From positions 2,046,001 through 2,110,000 of the forward strand of contig JACZZP010000010.1 of NCBI GenBank assembly GCA_015183035.1: a DNA stretch of 64,000 nt, in the 5' to 3' direction. A program made the position numbers and the translations under genes. Of the stretch, positions 1 to 14,600 are shown one piece after another (the first letter of the stretch is position 1; each line of letters opens with the position of its first letter). The notes beneath the pieces are model-generated. The model ran no database searches, was not told where the DNA came from, and saw only the letters and a list, made by a program, of their open reading frames with translations. Source of the stretch: Meloidogyne chitwoodi. Taxonomy: Eukaryota > Nematoda > Chromadorea > Rhabditida > Meloidogynidae.

Positions 1-15
1 CGTCCCTCCCAATAT

Positions 16-2692
16 ATGGCAGACCATCAACCTCGAGGTATTTTTCCAGCAACTAGAAGAGTACAACAAAAACGAAAAACAGCAGCAGCTATTAAACAAC
101 TTGTTGGAAATAATAATAAAATTGTTAAAAAGTTTCAAGCAAGAAAGTCTTTTGCTCTTCCTTCATGGGTTAATTTGACGGAAATGGGGGTGAGTTGAGA
201 GAAAATAAAACTTTCCGGAAAGAAAATACAAAAATCAGAATTAATTATTAAAATTAGAAAGTACACAAGTTTTAATTTCTGGACACAATTTACAACTTTC
301 CGGAAAGAAATTAGATTAAAAAATATAAATAAAGTTTATATTATCTTCAGATTCTTGCTGCACGTCCTCATTTGGCTAAACTAGAATCTTGGCGTTTATT
401 AAATGCAACAAAAGCAGCTAATGAAAAAATACAAAAACAACTAGCCTCACTTTCTGCAAAGGTTTTTAGATTATTAATTTTTTATATTAATTTTTTTAAA
501 TTAATTTTAAGGCTTTTGGTTTAAAAAATGAGGAAATAAAAACAAATAATAATACTAAAATTATTAAGACTTCCAGAAATACTACTAATTCATTTAATTC
601 TTCACAATTTACAAAAACAACATCTTTTAAACCAATAAAATCAAAGGTAAATAAATCTGCCTCTTTGTCCACTTCCTCAACTTTACCTCCAACTTCTCTT
701 TATAATATGAAATTTACTCAAATTTGGACCACCAAAAAACGTTCAGAACCTACAACAACAATTAAAGCAACTTTAAATTATAATATAACATTAAAAAGAA
801 ATAAAAATCAAGAAGATTATTATTCAAGTTTAGAAACAGTGATTGATCCTAATAGTTGGGAAGATATTGATGTTCTCTTACCTTTTACTGCAAGAAAAGA
901 GGTTTAATTTTATTTTATTCAAAATTTCCGGAAATTTTTATATATTTTATAATAAGTGATTTTGTTGATTTATTACTTTCTCTGAAAAGTTTTATATATT
1001 TATTTTCCGGAAAGTTTTATATATTTTAAGCTATCAAATTCATCATCAAATAAACCAAACAAAAAACAACATAAATTAAAAACAACAACATTGCTACCAC
1101 AAAATAATAATAAATTAAATATTTTATTAAACAATACAAAAGTGAATAAGTTGAGACATTCTGGGCAAGCAATAATGAATCAATCATTAATAGATGTATT
1201 TTTTAAATAAAAATAATTTTTATTTAGAAATAAAATATATAATTATTTTTAGACGCCGAAAAAACGTGTTGAAATTACCTTGGAATCAAACAAACATAAA
1301 TTAAATAATCAAAAGGTAATAAAAAAATTAAAAAAAAATTTTAAATTTATAATATTAGCCTTCAAATTCAACAAAAACAACAATTTTGCCTTCTTCATTT
1401 TTTTCAAATTTAACAAAAAATCATTCACATTTATCTGCTGCAAAAACCTTGTTAACTTCAAAAAAATCATCACAAAAAAATCAAAATAATTTATCATCTT
1501 TTAAAAAATTAATAAATAGTAGTAGAGAAGAATTAGAATATTTAAAGCAAGCATTAATTAAAAACTTGGAAAAATTTTTGAAAAATAAAAAAGAAAAACT
1601 TGAAGCAGAGAATATTAGTAGACAAAAAAGGTTGAATAATGATCCACCTGCGATGCTTTTTTATTCTAAACAGGTTAATTATTATTTTTAAATTTATATA
1701 TTTATTTTTCCGGAAAAAGTTTTATATATTTTCCGGAAGGTTATGTATTACATTTCCGCGGAAAAAGTTTTATTTATTTTCTGAAAAAGTTTTATATATT
1801 TATTTTCCGGAAAAAGTTTTATTTATTTTTCCGGAAAAGTTTTCCGGAAAATATGAAACAAATAAATAATAATGCTCTATTATTATTTAAGGATTCAGAA
1901 AGATTAGGCCTTAATCTAAATAATTGTCGTCTTTATATTATTTGTAAAAATTATTTGGGACAATTAAATTCTTCTTGTTCTTCTTTTGAAATAAAAAATA
2001 ATAATTCTACTAAAATAAAAAGAAGAAAAAAACATTTAATTATTGAAAGGTGTAATTCACATATTTTGCCTTTATTTAAACGTGCAGAAATGGCTAAAAA
2101 TAAATTGGAAAAAGAAGTTATTAAATGTGTGGAAAATAAAATAATTGAGAAAAATAATAAAACAAAGGTTTATATTTTAATTAATTAATTTAAAATAAAT
2201 TAATATTTTTTTCAGTCATTAGATAAATGTAATAATTCTAATTGGCCTTTACTAACACCTTTCTTTCCACAACTTAATTGTACAGAAAAATATATTAAAG
2301 TACAAGAGCACTGTCAAAATTTAGGAAAATGCTGTCAGAATTTACAAGAGTATTTTTTAAAATTAATTTAAAAAATTAAATTATTTAAAATTTATATTTC
2401 TCTTTAGTTGTCAAAATCAAATAAATTTTTCTGGATTATCCAAACGCATTCAAATAGAAAAGCAAAGATTAAAACGTAGATCAGAGCAATGCGAATTACA
2501 AGCTAATGAAATGTTTAATAATTCTTTAAAAGGTTAGTGATTAATTTTTAAATTAATTAATTTAAATAAATTAATAAAAATGACAAAAATAAGGTGCCTA
2601 AATTTTAATAAATAATTTTGTATTTTTTTTAATTTTTAGAAAGGAAAAAAATGTTATTGGTTGCTACTTCAAAAAGTCGGCATTCAACTTAA
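16..2692 (+). CDS. Unrecognised multi-exon basic protein (5' end possibly outside window)
   Basis: I do not recognise this protein. Ten exons join with a consistent frame: about 16-189, 351-461, 512-901, 1031-1194, 1253-1315, 1359-1673, 1892-2167, 2216-2349, 2408-2532 and 2640-2692 (TAA). All but the last two introns are phase 0. The product is about 600 residues, rich in Lys, Asn and Ser, with no signal peptide or membrane segment. The middle (512-1673) is low-complexity. The C-terminal third has Cys pairs (motif GKCCQN, then DCQNQ) and a strongly basic, probably coiled-coil tail. The frame is open upstream of the ATG at 16, so the true start may lie before the window. Introns hold clustered CCGGAA palindromes. 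It could be a nuclear or cytoskeletal protein, but nothing seen decides this. Confidence 0.62.
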
Positions 2693-5600
2693 AAAGGGGC
2701 CTTTTTTTGTCTTTTTAATAATTATTTTTATTTTTTTAAATAAATTTTTGTTTTTTTTTTAATTTTTTTATTATTAATTTTAATATTTTATTTATTAATT
2801 TTTTTATAATTATTTAAAATTGCCGGGGTAGGTTCTCCCCTTACCCATTTGAGTCTCAAAATTGAGTATTAATTAATTAATATTTTATAATTATTTTTAA
2901 TCTAATTTCTATTTATTTTTAATAATCTCTAATAGTTAGTTAAAAATGCTTAAAGTTCTATTTTATATTTAAATTATTAAAAACACATCAAATGTGTTTT
3001 TAAAAAAACTTACCTTTATCCGTTCTCTCCAAATTTCCTTTTTTTAAACAAATTCTAATATTTTTTTTTATTTTTAATAATTGGTTCCTTATATTTTTCA
3101 ATTCCACTTTGCCATATATATTTTACTCCAAAATATTTTTTTTTTTGCTATATTAAAAAAACAACCCTATAGTAGCACTCAAGCTAAAATTGAAAAATGG
3201 GGGATTGTTATAAGAATAAAAAAAAATAAGGCAAAAACCCCTTGGGGGAGACAGCCAGTAGTTACTTTTTTTAAAGAATTCTATTTTTATTTTCTTCCAC
3301 TAAATTTAGTAAAAAAAGGAATAAAAGTGTATTATAATATATTCCCATGCCTTTAATCCTCCAAAAAAAATATTTTTTTTTAATTTTATATTTTTGAAAA
3401 AGTGTATAATATGTATCGTTTATTGGAAGATGTAGAAAAATAATAGTACAAAATAATTAATTGTAAATTCTAAAAAAATATTCAAAATTCTGATTTTTAA
3501 GTTTATTTATTAAAATTCTGATTTTAAGTTTATTTATTAAATTCTGATTTCAAGTTTATTTATTTATTTGTTTATTTGTTCACGCAACAAACACACATAC
3601 TACTTTTAACAACACTGGAGTGAGTGTTTTATTATTAATATTTGTTAAGGCTACTACTACTCTATTTTTTTAATATTTTATATTGAAAGGCGATAAATAA
3701 ATATTAAAGCCAAAGCCTTTCATTTCTCTTTTAAGCTATATTATTATTCTTTTTTTCATTTTATTTTTGTTGATTTTCGCGCAGTCGATTTTACTTAAAT
3801 AAAATTTAAGAAAGTTTTTATTTATATCTTAACTTTTGACATTTTTACTCTCTTTATATATTTTTTTATTTTAAAATTTTTTGACTTAATATTTACTACT
3901 TTATTTTGATCTCGTTATAAAAACACTAATATCAACAAAAGTTTTTCCAATTTTTTAAAACAAATATTAAATAAATAATAATAACACTTTTAATAATAAA
4001 AAGAACATACCAACGAGAACAATCCCTTTAAAGTGTTTTATAATAATTTCAATTAAATATTTGCAAATTACCATGACTTTGGGGAGCTTATCACTATATT
4101 TATTTTATTTTTAAATTAAAATTTTATTTTATTTTTTCCTATTTTTAAATATTTTATAATATTATTTTATTTTTTCAACCATTTCCATCTGCTCATATTA
4201 TAAAAAAGCAAAGCAGCCCTAATTTTCCCCTCTTTCCCCAAAAAATCTCGTTTTTATGGCCGCCGCTCTCGAACACTTTTTTTCTTTTTTTCAAATCATT
4301 ATTGCCCTCTACTCATATATATTATAGCCAATAATAAAAAAATTTGGGGTTGACCACGATTTCACGATCATTGCTGACCTTCTCTTTTTTTTTAAATTAT
4401 GGCGTGTTCAGTTGAGTCTTTTGAGAATTTAATAAATAAACTTGAAATCAGAATTTACATTAAAAAACTTGAAATCAGAATTTACAATAAATAAACTTAA
4501 AATCAGAATTTTAGTTAATTAAACAAAAAAAGTTTTTTACTATTAAAATTAGACATATTCTGTTTTTTTAACCATAACTTTTTCATTTAAAAATCTAAAA
4601 TTTTTATTTCTATGATTTTATAGAGAATTTTCTTTTCTCTCTATTCATTGGTATCAAAATAATTTTAAATAATTTAATATTTTTAGAGTTATTCTGCTAA
4701 AACTCTATATGTCTTTGTGTACCTATTACCGTTCAAATTTTTTTCTTTTTTCCAATTCTTTTAATATTTAGCAATAGAAAAAATAAAGCAATGAAAAATC
4801 ATATAAAATTGCTTTAAAAGAAAATAAATAAATAAATATAAATGAAAAGACAATAAAAGTGCGCGTTAACGACCTTTTTCCCTTTCCCCTAAATTCTATT
4901 TATTTATTTATTTGGAGGTGGCCGAATGTTGTGTGTCTAAAATAAAATTTATTTATTTATTTATTTTGAAGGTCTAACCGCCATGAATGGTCTTTAAAAT
5001 TGATCAAATAAAGAAAAAAATATGGAAAAATTGCCAAAATAGAATTTTATTATTTTTTCTTAATATGCTCTTTATGCTTTTAAGGAAATAAAATAAAAAA
5101 TAATATTTTTTGATAATTTAAAATTATTTTTTGAAAGCAAAATAAAAAAACATTTTAGGGTCATCGAAAAAATAATTAATTAATAATTTTATTTATTTTT
5201 TTAATTTTTAATTTTAAACATAATAATAATTTTTTTTTAAATTTAAAAATTAATTCACTTTATTTAGTTTAATATATGCTCTATTTATTTTTCTCTTCGG
5301 GCGCCGTTGTTCTTTCAATAAATTTTTTTTTGAAAAAAAAATTTCACATCTCAATGTTACTTTCTTTCCCTAATTTGTAATAATTCTTTTCTACACTTTT
5401 TTATCAAAAAAAAATTTTTTTGCCTCCATTAATATCCTTATATATATTTTACAGATCCACTGACTTGTTTCACACACCAATTTTTCCTTTTACAAAATTT
5501 CCCAGTCAATTTTTTAACGCTTCTTTTGGTTTTTCACTTCTTCCAATTAGCTTCTTAAATTAATAAAGTACATTAGAGTCTTACCCAAATAAATTTTAAT

Positions 5601-8600
5601 GTTTGTTTTTTTCAAATCAGCAATTAAAAAATTAAATTTATTAATTTTATTTGTAAATTATCTTAAAAATAAATGTCTATACTCTATTATCAATTTTCTA
5701 TACTCTAATATCCAGATATCCCCGTTTTTAATTTTTTCACACCAATTTTTCTTTAGCATTTTCACCTTCATTTGTAAAGTATTTTAACTAGTACAAATCA
5801 AATAAATTTGTGTTTTCCATAAAAAATTTAAAAAGAGTGTGAAAACAGGATTTGAAAAAAGTGTTTTATTGTAATATGTAAACTGTTATTTATTTAAATA
5901 AATTGTATTTGTAAATTCTCTCATTTATATAGTCTTTTTGTTATATGTTTTCTCTATAAACATCCTGATTTGTGTTTTTTTGTATTTTGCAAAGTTTATT
6001 TTCCGATGTATATTGTCAAATGTTTTAAAAGTATTCTGATTTGTGTTTTATATTTTGGTTACAACTTTTTTAATTCTGATTTCCAACTTGTTTTAAAGTT
6101 TTGGTTGTGTTTTATTATATTTCTGATTTTTATTTGTTAAATTATGGTTGTATTTGTTAAATTCTGATTTATATGTTTAGATTTGTATTTTTTCCTTCTG
6201 ATTTTAGTTAATAATTCTGATTTTTTCAAAATTCTGTTTTATGTATTATATTGAATTTTTTGTTTTTATCAACTTCTGATTTTTATATTTTCTGATCTAT
6301 TTAAAAATTTTCTATTTTGTTGATCTTTCGGGTTATACCATTTATTGCAAAATACTTGTACTAATTTACAATTTATTTATATAATTTATTTATTTATGAC
6401 CCATAAAAAATAATATATATCAGAAAATTAGCTCCAATCCTCACATCCCAGGAGAAAAATATAAAATTTAAGCAAATTTATTTTTAAAGAGGAGAAAATA
6501 ATTTTCTTTTTTCTTTTTAATCTCCTCAAAATAACAACAAATTTATTTATTTATATTTATTTATTTGTGTTCGTTTTATATTAAAAGTTTAATCTTTTAT
6601 TCTCACTTGGGAATTTATTTTTATTTTTATTCTGTTGCGCATGAATGCTACAAACAAATAAAATGAATAAATAAATAAAATGCCGAAAAAGAATTTTTGC
6701 AACATTTTTTATTATTTTTTTATTAAATTTTTTTATGATTATTTGCTTTGACCAATTCTTTGTTGTGAATTTAATTAAATATTCAAACGATCAAAAAACC
6801 TTTAAGTATTAAAAATTCTAATTTTATAAAGAAAAATAATTATAATTTAATATAATCAAGCAAATAATCAGAAAATATTTATAAATTAAATTTATTAATT
6901 TAATATAATGTACTTAAGTGTAATACTATAAAGGGCGTTTCTTTTAATATTAGATCATAAACTCTATTACTTTTTTTAAATAATTTATTATTAATATTCT
7001 TCTATTATTTTATTTTTCAAAAAAAAATTAATTTTTTCTAATTGTTTTCTTTAATTTTTTTTATTCAGAATTTTCCTCAATTTTTAAATGTTTTTGTCCT
7101 TGAACCGAATTCCTTTATTTTATAGTGCGCGTAACAAACAAAAACAGAATAAATATATAACTGCTTCTTTTAATTTAATTTTTTATTTCATTACCTTGGA
7201 ATTACTGTCCAATCTTTTATTTAAATCTTTTTAGATAATTATTTTTGATTTCTGAAATTGCATAACTTAAATTAACAGAATAATTCTGATTTTTTAAAAT
7301 TCTGATTTTCTTATAAATTTTTCAAATCAGAATTTTAATTTTTAAATTCTGATTTTTCATTTCTAATTATTAAATTCTGATTATAAAGTCTGAATTTATT
7401 CTGATTTTTTAAATTCTGATTTATGTTTTTAAATGCAAAAATCTGATTTTATTTCTGATTATAAAATAAAATTCTGATTAAAAAATTTTGACCTTGTTTC
7501 TAATTTCTGATTTTACTCTGATTTTTATTCTGATTTTTATATTTAATATTCAGCCTTAATTTCGTACATAATTATTAATTTTCCCATTATATTTTTTAAA
7601 TATTTTATTTTTTTGGTTGTTGTAGCTTACGGCCTTTAGTATATTCTTTTTCTCTCTTAACGTGCGTTTATGCCGTTATTTTTTATATTTTAGCGATTTT
7701 CTTTTTCTATTATCTCTTCTCCGGATCAGTTGTATAAAACCAAACTTTACATTTATTTTTATCTTTTTTTTAATTTTCTCTTTAATTTATTTTTTCTCAT
7801 CGTCCCCAATTCTTCGTTTTTTTTTCATCGAAAAAAAATCAGAAAAATTTTTTTACAACCCAGTTTTTAAAATATAAGTATATTTATTTATTTAAATATT
7901 AATTAAATTACCGGGGAAATGTATTTGCGTGGTTACAAAATTTTTTTATATTTTTTTAAATATTAAATAGTTGGCACTGTAACGTCCGAAATATTTATTT
8001 TTATATTTTAAATTTAATCAATTTTTAGTTGATCATTTCGACTCTGATCATTCTCTAAAATACTTTTTAATTTTCATAAAAAAAAATATTTTCTTTTTTC
8101 CAAAAATAACCTCTCTTCAAATACATATTTTTGTCCCTAAAATTTATTTTTTTTCTTATTTATTTATTTTTTCTTTTAATTAAAAAGAAGAGAGGATTAT
8201 TGAATAAACACAAAAGTAATATTTGAGAGAGGGGGAATGAATGTGCTTTTTAAAAAATTGGGAAAAATATGAATTGGATTGGCCTTGGGGGAGATGAGGG
8301 CAAAAAAAAAAGATTTTTTTTGAGTGAAATGTGTAAATGAAAAAGTGTATTTATTAAAAAATTATTATTTTAAAAGATTAGATTATTTTTTGTGTTTTTT
8401 TTATTTTTTAAATTGATTTTTAAACAATTAATTTTTGGCACTGAAACGTCCTCCTCACCTTGTTTTTAATTTTTCTTTAAAATTTCTTTTAAACTTTTCA
8501 AATTTTCCATTTAAATATCTCTTTATTTTAATAACATTTATATTCTTTTTAATATTTTTTATTCTATTAAAAATATTTATTTTATAAATTTATTTTTCTT

Positions 8601-11600
8601 AAATTGCCCTGAGGCAATTAAAAAAATAATAATTTTTTTAATCAAATAAAATTTTAATAATCTTCCCAAGCCTTTAATTAATCTCTTTTAATTTAATATA
8701 ATATTTACTTTCTTTTTTTGGCTTCAAAAAAGGTAATTTATTTATTTATAAATATGCTTGTAAACCTTTTAATTCTTTTTTATTTTTTTTTCTCGAAAAC
8801 TTTATAAAAAAAATATTTTTTTTATTTATTTATCTATACGCGGTTATCATCAAAAAAAAAGAATATAAATAAATAATTATTATTATATAATAATTGGTTT
8901 ATTAATATTCTTTTTCGGCATTTTTATTGTTAAATAAATATAATTATGTATATTAAGCAAAAGAAAATATTACTGTAAATGCTAAAAGATCAAAATCAAA
9001 AAGATCAACGCTAATATTTGAAATATATGTTTCTGAATCATTTTTGTTAATGTTTCAGTTTCAGAAAAATTTTAAATTTTAATTCTGAAGCATGCTTCAG
9101 TTTGGAAAAAAAATAAAAATTTGTTTTTGAAGCATGCTTCAATTTCAGAAATTTCCTGAAACATGCTTCATTTTCGGTAAATAAATTAGAAGAATATTAA
9201 AATATAAAAATAGTTTTTGAAGCATATTCTTCCTAAAATAATATTTAATTTTTATTAATAAAAAGGAGAGAAATACCTAATTAATTTTTATTACCAAATT
9301 AAAAATAAATAAATATTAATTTTTGTTTACCATTTAATTCTCCAAAAATAAATTATTGTAAAATATATCCTTTTTTAATTTAATGACATCTCTTCTTTAT
9401 TTTTATATTTATTTATTTACTTGTGGTTAAAATAGAAGAGAAGATTATTTATTTATTTTTATTTATTTTTAGTAGTGTGATCAACCGTCCTTCTCTTCCC
9501 CCTCGCAGACGCGCGTTTACTTTCTCATCCTTCATAAATTTAAAGTATTAGAGAGAGGATTTTTTTAAAAATAATTTTTGTTGTTTTTAATGATTTTTTA
9601 GGGAATTAAATTTTTTTAGCTTTTTTTAAAGTTTTTAATTGAGTAAATGTACTTTTATTGAGAAGGATGTTTACTTTGTTTCAGCGTCCATAACTTTTTT
9701 TTTTTATTTAAAATTATGAACTTATGTTTTCCTTGTAGCTAATTAAATTCTATATTTTTTATAAAAATTAAAAAAATAAAGGTTTATCTGTTAGTGAGTT
9801 ATGGATGCGGCAATAAGTCGCTTACTCTTATCGCAGTACTTTTGTTGCGCAGTTCTAAAATACTTTTTAATTTTTTACTAAATTCTGATTTTTAATTTTT
9901 CTAGTAGCAAATTAAATTATCTTTCTAAATTTATAAAAATAATAAAAAAATATTCATTAATTTTTGAGTTATAAGGGGACACTCTAACGCATGCCTCTTT
10001 GAATGCCGGATTGTATAACTCACGAAAGAATTGAGTTATAATTAAATTAAATATATCATTTGATAGAGTAGATAATTTGCTACAAAAAACACTTTAATCC
10101 AAAATTTTAAGTAAATTAATAAAAAAGTTAAAGTCAAAAAACTATGTTAAATGTGGGAGAAAATGTGCCGACTGAAAGTTTTATGACCAGAACTTTTGAT
10201 TAAATATTTCAAAATTGTGATTTTTATTTTTAGCTAATATAATCTGATATATTTATTTTATAAAAATTTTTAAAAAAAGTACAAATTAAAAATCAGATAT
10301 TTTTAAAATATTCAACTGACACAACTATGCGTTTATTTACACTTTTTTGCCTTTATAGTAATCCAATTTTTTTATTATAATTAATTTTGCTTTTTGATCT
10401 CTTCTTCCTTTGCTTAAAAATAAAACTTTTTTAAATCTGATAGCTTTATTTATTTTTTTTTAAATTACTGTAAAATAAATAAATTAATTAATTTTTTAAT
10501 AGACCAACCCTTTTGAAAATTTTTCCTCCTCGTCCTTTTGTAAAATAGAATCTTTATTTATAGTATTTTTGAATATTCAAGTTCTCCCCTATTTTTAGAA
10601 ATTTAATAATTAAATTTAAAAATATTCTATTTCCTAAAAATTAAACTCCCAAAAATAGACACCTTTTTCCCCTTAAATTGAAATAATTAAGTTATTTTTT
10701 ATTTAAAAAATATAATTTTTCTTTTTTTTATTTTTAATTAAAACAATTTTTACTTTACTAAAAAAAATATTTTTTTAGGCAAAAAAAAAAAGAATTACAA
10801 AACTTAATGTAAACATTTGTTGAATTTATTAACTAAACAATGCGTTAAATTGACTAATAAATCTTTGACTAATCCTTTTCTTATTTTTTATTATTTTTTT
10901 GTTTTTTATTATTATTATTATTTTGTTATTGTTTTATTTTTTTGTTTTTTAATAATTTTTTTCTGATGGGAGAAAACATCTTTAGGGTAGTGAAGTGACT
11001 GAACGCCAACTTCTATACCTTTTAAATTTGTAAATTTTTTTATTTGTTTTTTGGTGTATTAGATAGAGCACAATCTCAGCTACAAAATAGTTAAAAATTT
11101 AAATTTTTATTTGCCGGCAACAAAAGGTTATGGTCAAAAAATGACAGTTTTGATGAAAATTTCAATTTTTCGAGGGTTTTTTGGCCATAACTCTTTTTTC
11201 TAATAATTTTAAAATTTTTATTTAAATTTTATTTTGTAGCTGAGATTATGCTCTATCGAATGTTATCAAATTTAGAATAAAATATTAGTTATTTTAAAAG
11301 TTATAGAAAGTGGCGATAGGGTGGTCTCTTAGCACTACTTTGTCTTCCCTTACCTCTTTATTTAAATTTTTTCTTTTTTATTGTCTTTTTCGGATGTGTT
11401 TTTGTTGTTCTTTTCTGATTCTTCTGATTTTTTAATTTCTCTAATTATTTATTTTTAAACAAAAACATTATTTTTCAATTAAATCATTGTCCTCATTTTT
11501 TCCCATTTTTCTTCCCATAATAATTTTTTTCTTTACCTTCTCTCCTATTAAAAACAAAAACTCTTCTGACTTTCCGGTGATGATTTGAGCGGAATAATTA

Positions 11601-14600
11601 GCGTGGGATATTGCGTCTTTTAGGACATTAATTATTTTATAATGGACATAGGTTATTTGAGTCAGAATTGAGTAAATTAGAGTCTAGATTAGTCAAAAAT
11701 ATTTTTGAACAAAATTCTGATTATTTCTGATTTTTCTGAATTTTTGTTGATTTTTTTCTGATTATTCTGATTTTTTCTGATTTTTTTTTAAATTTTTGGT
11801 CAAAAAACCCCCAATTTTCTTAAAGTTTCCCAATTTTTAATTTTTCAAAATTTTTTCAAGTTTAAATATTTATTATTCTTTCTAGTCAAAATATGTTTTT
11901 ATTTTAATAATTTACAAGCTTGAGAGAATGCCTTTTACACTAATTTCCCCTCTTCAACAAAAAGACAGGTAAAGTGCGCGTAGGGGGTTTTGAGCACATA
12001 AATTATATAAAAATAAATATACATTTTTTTAACCCTTTTCCTGTCCATCTCTTATTCAATTCTTTTACCACTACTATTATTTTTACTAATGGAATTTTCT
12101 CATTTTTCCCTATCTAAAGCCATCCGTCACCCACAGCCTTATGGGGACACTTTAGGGGAAGGGAAGGTAGTGTAATGTGTTTGGTCAATTCTTCCAAAAC
12201 ATGCATTTTTATTCTAAAATTATCCTTAATGGATCAATTTTTGAATTTTTTAATTAAAAAAATAATTTTAGGGCGTTAAAGACAGCTTCCAGGTTAAATT
12301 AACTTTTCCTCTATAACTCGAAATTAAACAAACTTTTATTTTTGATTAATATTTTTTTGATAGGGCATTGAATTAGCTATCAAATGAAATTTATTTTATA
12401 ATTTTAAATAATTTTTCAAAAAAGTTATGGCCAAAAAACCTTCAAAATTATCAAAAAATCCAAGTTTTTTGACTACAACTTTTTTTTGCTATCAAACAAA
12501 ATTTTTTATTTGTGCCCATTTTGTAGCTAAGTTTCTCCTCTATCAAAAAATAATAAAACTTTATTAATTGATCCATCCGTTCAAAAGTTATAAAATTTAA
12601 TGTTAGGTCGGTTCACCTCAACAAGCGTGCGTTCCTCCAATTTCTTTTTATTAAAAAAATAATAATTACCTTTAAAAACCTTTTATTAATTTTTTTTATT
12701 GTCTTTTCCGGTCATGACCTTTAAAAAAAAAATTTATTTTTATTTATTTTTTCTAAAAATTGTTTTTTGTTCATCCCCTGCTGATTTTTTTTGTTCATCT
12801 CTTCCCTATTATTAAAATAAATAAATAAATATTCTTTTTTTTTATTTATTTGGTTATATGCCTTCTGCTCTACACTATTATTATTATTTTAAAGACAATA
12901 GAAAATCCCTAACAATAATTTTTACTTTTCTGTTCGAGAGTGCAAATTGGCCATCCCCCGTCACGGTTGCGCTCACCCGCTGGCTTCTCGTGTTTCTTTT
13001 TCTTTTCTTTTTTTTCTATTGTATTTATTTGGGGGTCATTTGAGTCTGTGATTATTTTTAACCAATTAATTGTTTTTCTTGACCAATTATTTGACCAAAT
13101 AATTTTTTATATTTCCAGACTCAAATGTCCAATCTCGTATTTTGGTCACTCTAAAATACCCCTGCCCCCAAAACCTCCAAAAATGGTTTTTCTTTCTCTT
13201 ACATTAATACCTTTTTTTGTGTTCATTATTCATTTCTTTTTCTAAAAATAATGACAAGTGTGAGAAGAGAGACTTTTTTTCTTCTAAAAACTTGGGGGGT
13301 TTTAGCACTATAAAATAAACAATCGAAGAAATAATTTAGTATATAATATAGTCCAAATAAAAAAAAATATTCGCGCGAATAATAATATTTTTTTTTTCTT
13401 AAAAATATATTTTTTGACTTTTGGAAGTATTTTTTTAATTTTTCAAAATGTCAAAATTTTCAAATTTTTCAAAATATCAATTTTTAAAATTTTTGCATAA
13501 TTTTAAAAATATTTTTAAAAATAAAAGATTATTATTTATTAAAAAAAAGTCTTTTATTTTTATTTATTTTATCACATTTTTAAAAATTACAAATGTAAAG
13601 GTAGTGGACAACTCTCTTACTTCTACTTAAATACACAACACACCTTTTTACGGTTATTTTGTTTTTAAAGTTTTTTTTTAGTTTTTTTTTCTTTTTTTAT
13701 TTTTAAAAGTGTTATTAGTATTAAATAAAAATAAAATTAAAAAAAAAAAATTTTTTTTTTTTTAATTTTTTAAATTTTGGGAAATTTTAATTTTAAAAAT
13801 ATTCTCTTCTTTTATTTTTTTTTATTTTCCAAAAAATAAAAATAATAAGCGCGTGTGTCTATTAAATTATTTTATTTTATTTTTTTCTTTAATAATGACC
13901 ACATTTATTAAATTTTAAATTTAATAAATTATAACATTCTGATATGTTAAAAACTTTTTTATTGTCTCTCTCAGTTTTGCAAAAAATGTCAAAAATTTTA
14001 AATTAATTTAAAAATATTAAAATATTATTAATTTTTTCTGATTATTTTGATATTATAAAAGTTTATTTTTCTTTTTATTTCCTTCAAAAGGATTGATTTA
14101 AATAAACCTTTTTATTTTAAAACTCTTCCCTAGGGATTAAATAAACCCTTTTTATACTGACCGAATTGAAAAAAATTTTTTTTTTTTTTTGCAGCCGAAA
14201 ATGAATTGAAGGATTTGAAAAAGGGGCAAAAATAAAAGAAATAAAATAAAATAAAAGTACGGCGCCGGCAAAATTTTCGGCCTGCTGTGGAAGTATATAT
14301 ATATTTATATATTCACGGGGGGCTTCTACAAATAATAACCATATAAACTTTAAAAAAATAAAATGTTTAGGAAAGTGGTCATTTTATTGACTTATAGATT
14401 TTGATATATTTTTGTTAAAATTTTAAAAAAATTTTTAAAAAATTTTGAGACTCTAATGTTCCTTTATTCTAAAATAACTTAAAAAATATACACTAAATTT
14501 CCATAAAATATTTCAAAAAATCTCAAAATTTTTTTTAATTATAAAAAACTTGGAATTTATTAATTTTGGCAATTGGAATATTAAAATATTATTTTATTTT

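Noticed and set aside
3081..3356. Open frame of 91 codons
   Set aside because: Phe/Lys/Ile-rich, no signal of exon borders, partners or codon preference; expected by chance in T/A-run sequence.
12858..13245. Two overlapping open frames in a less AT-rich patch
   Set aside because: Both are Phe- and Ser-rich with no start context, splice partners or family motif.
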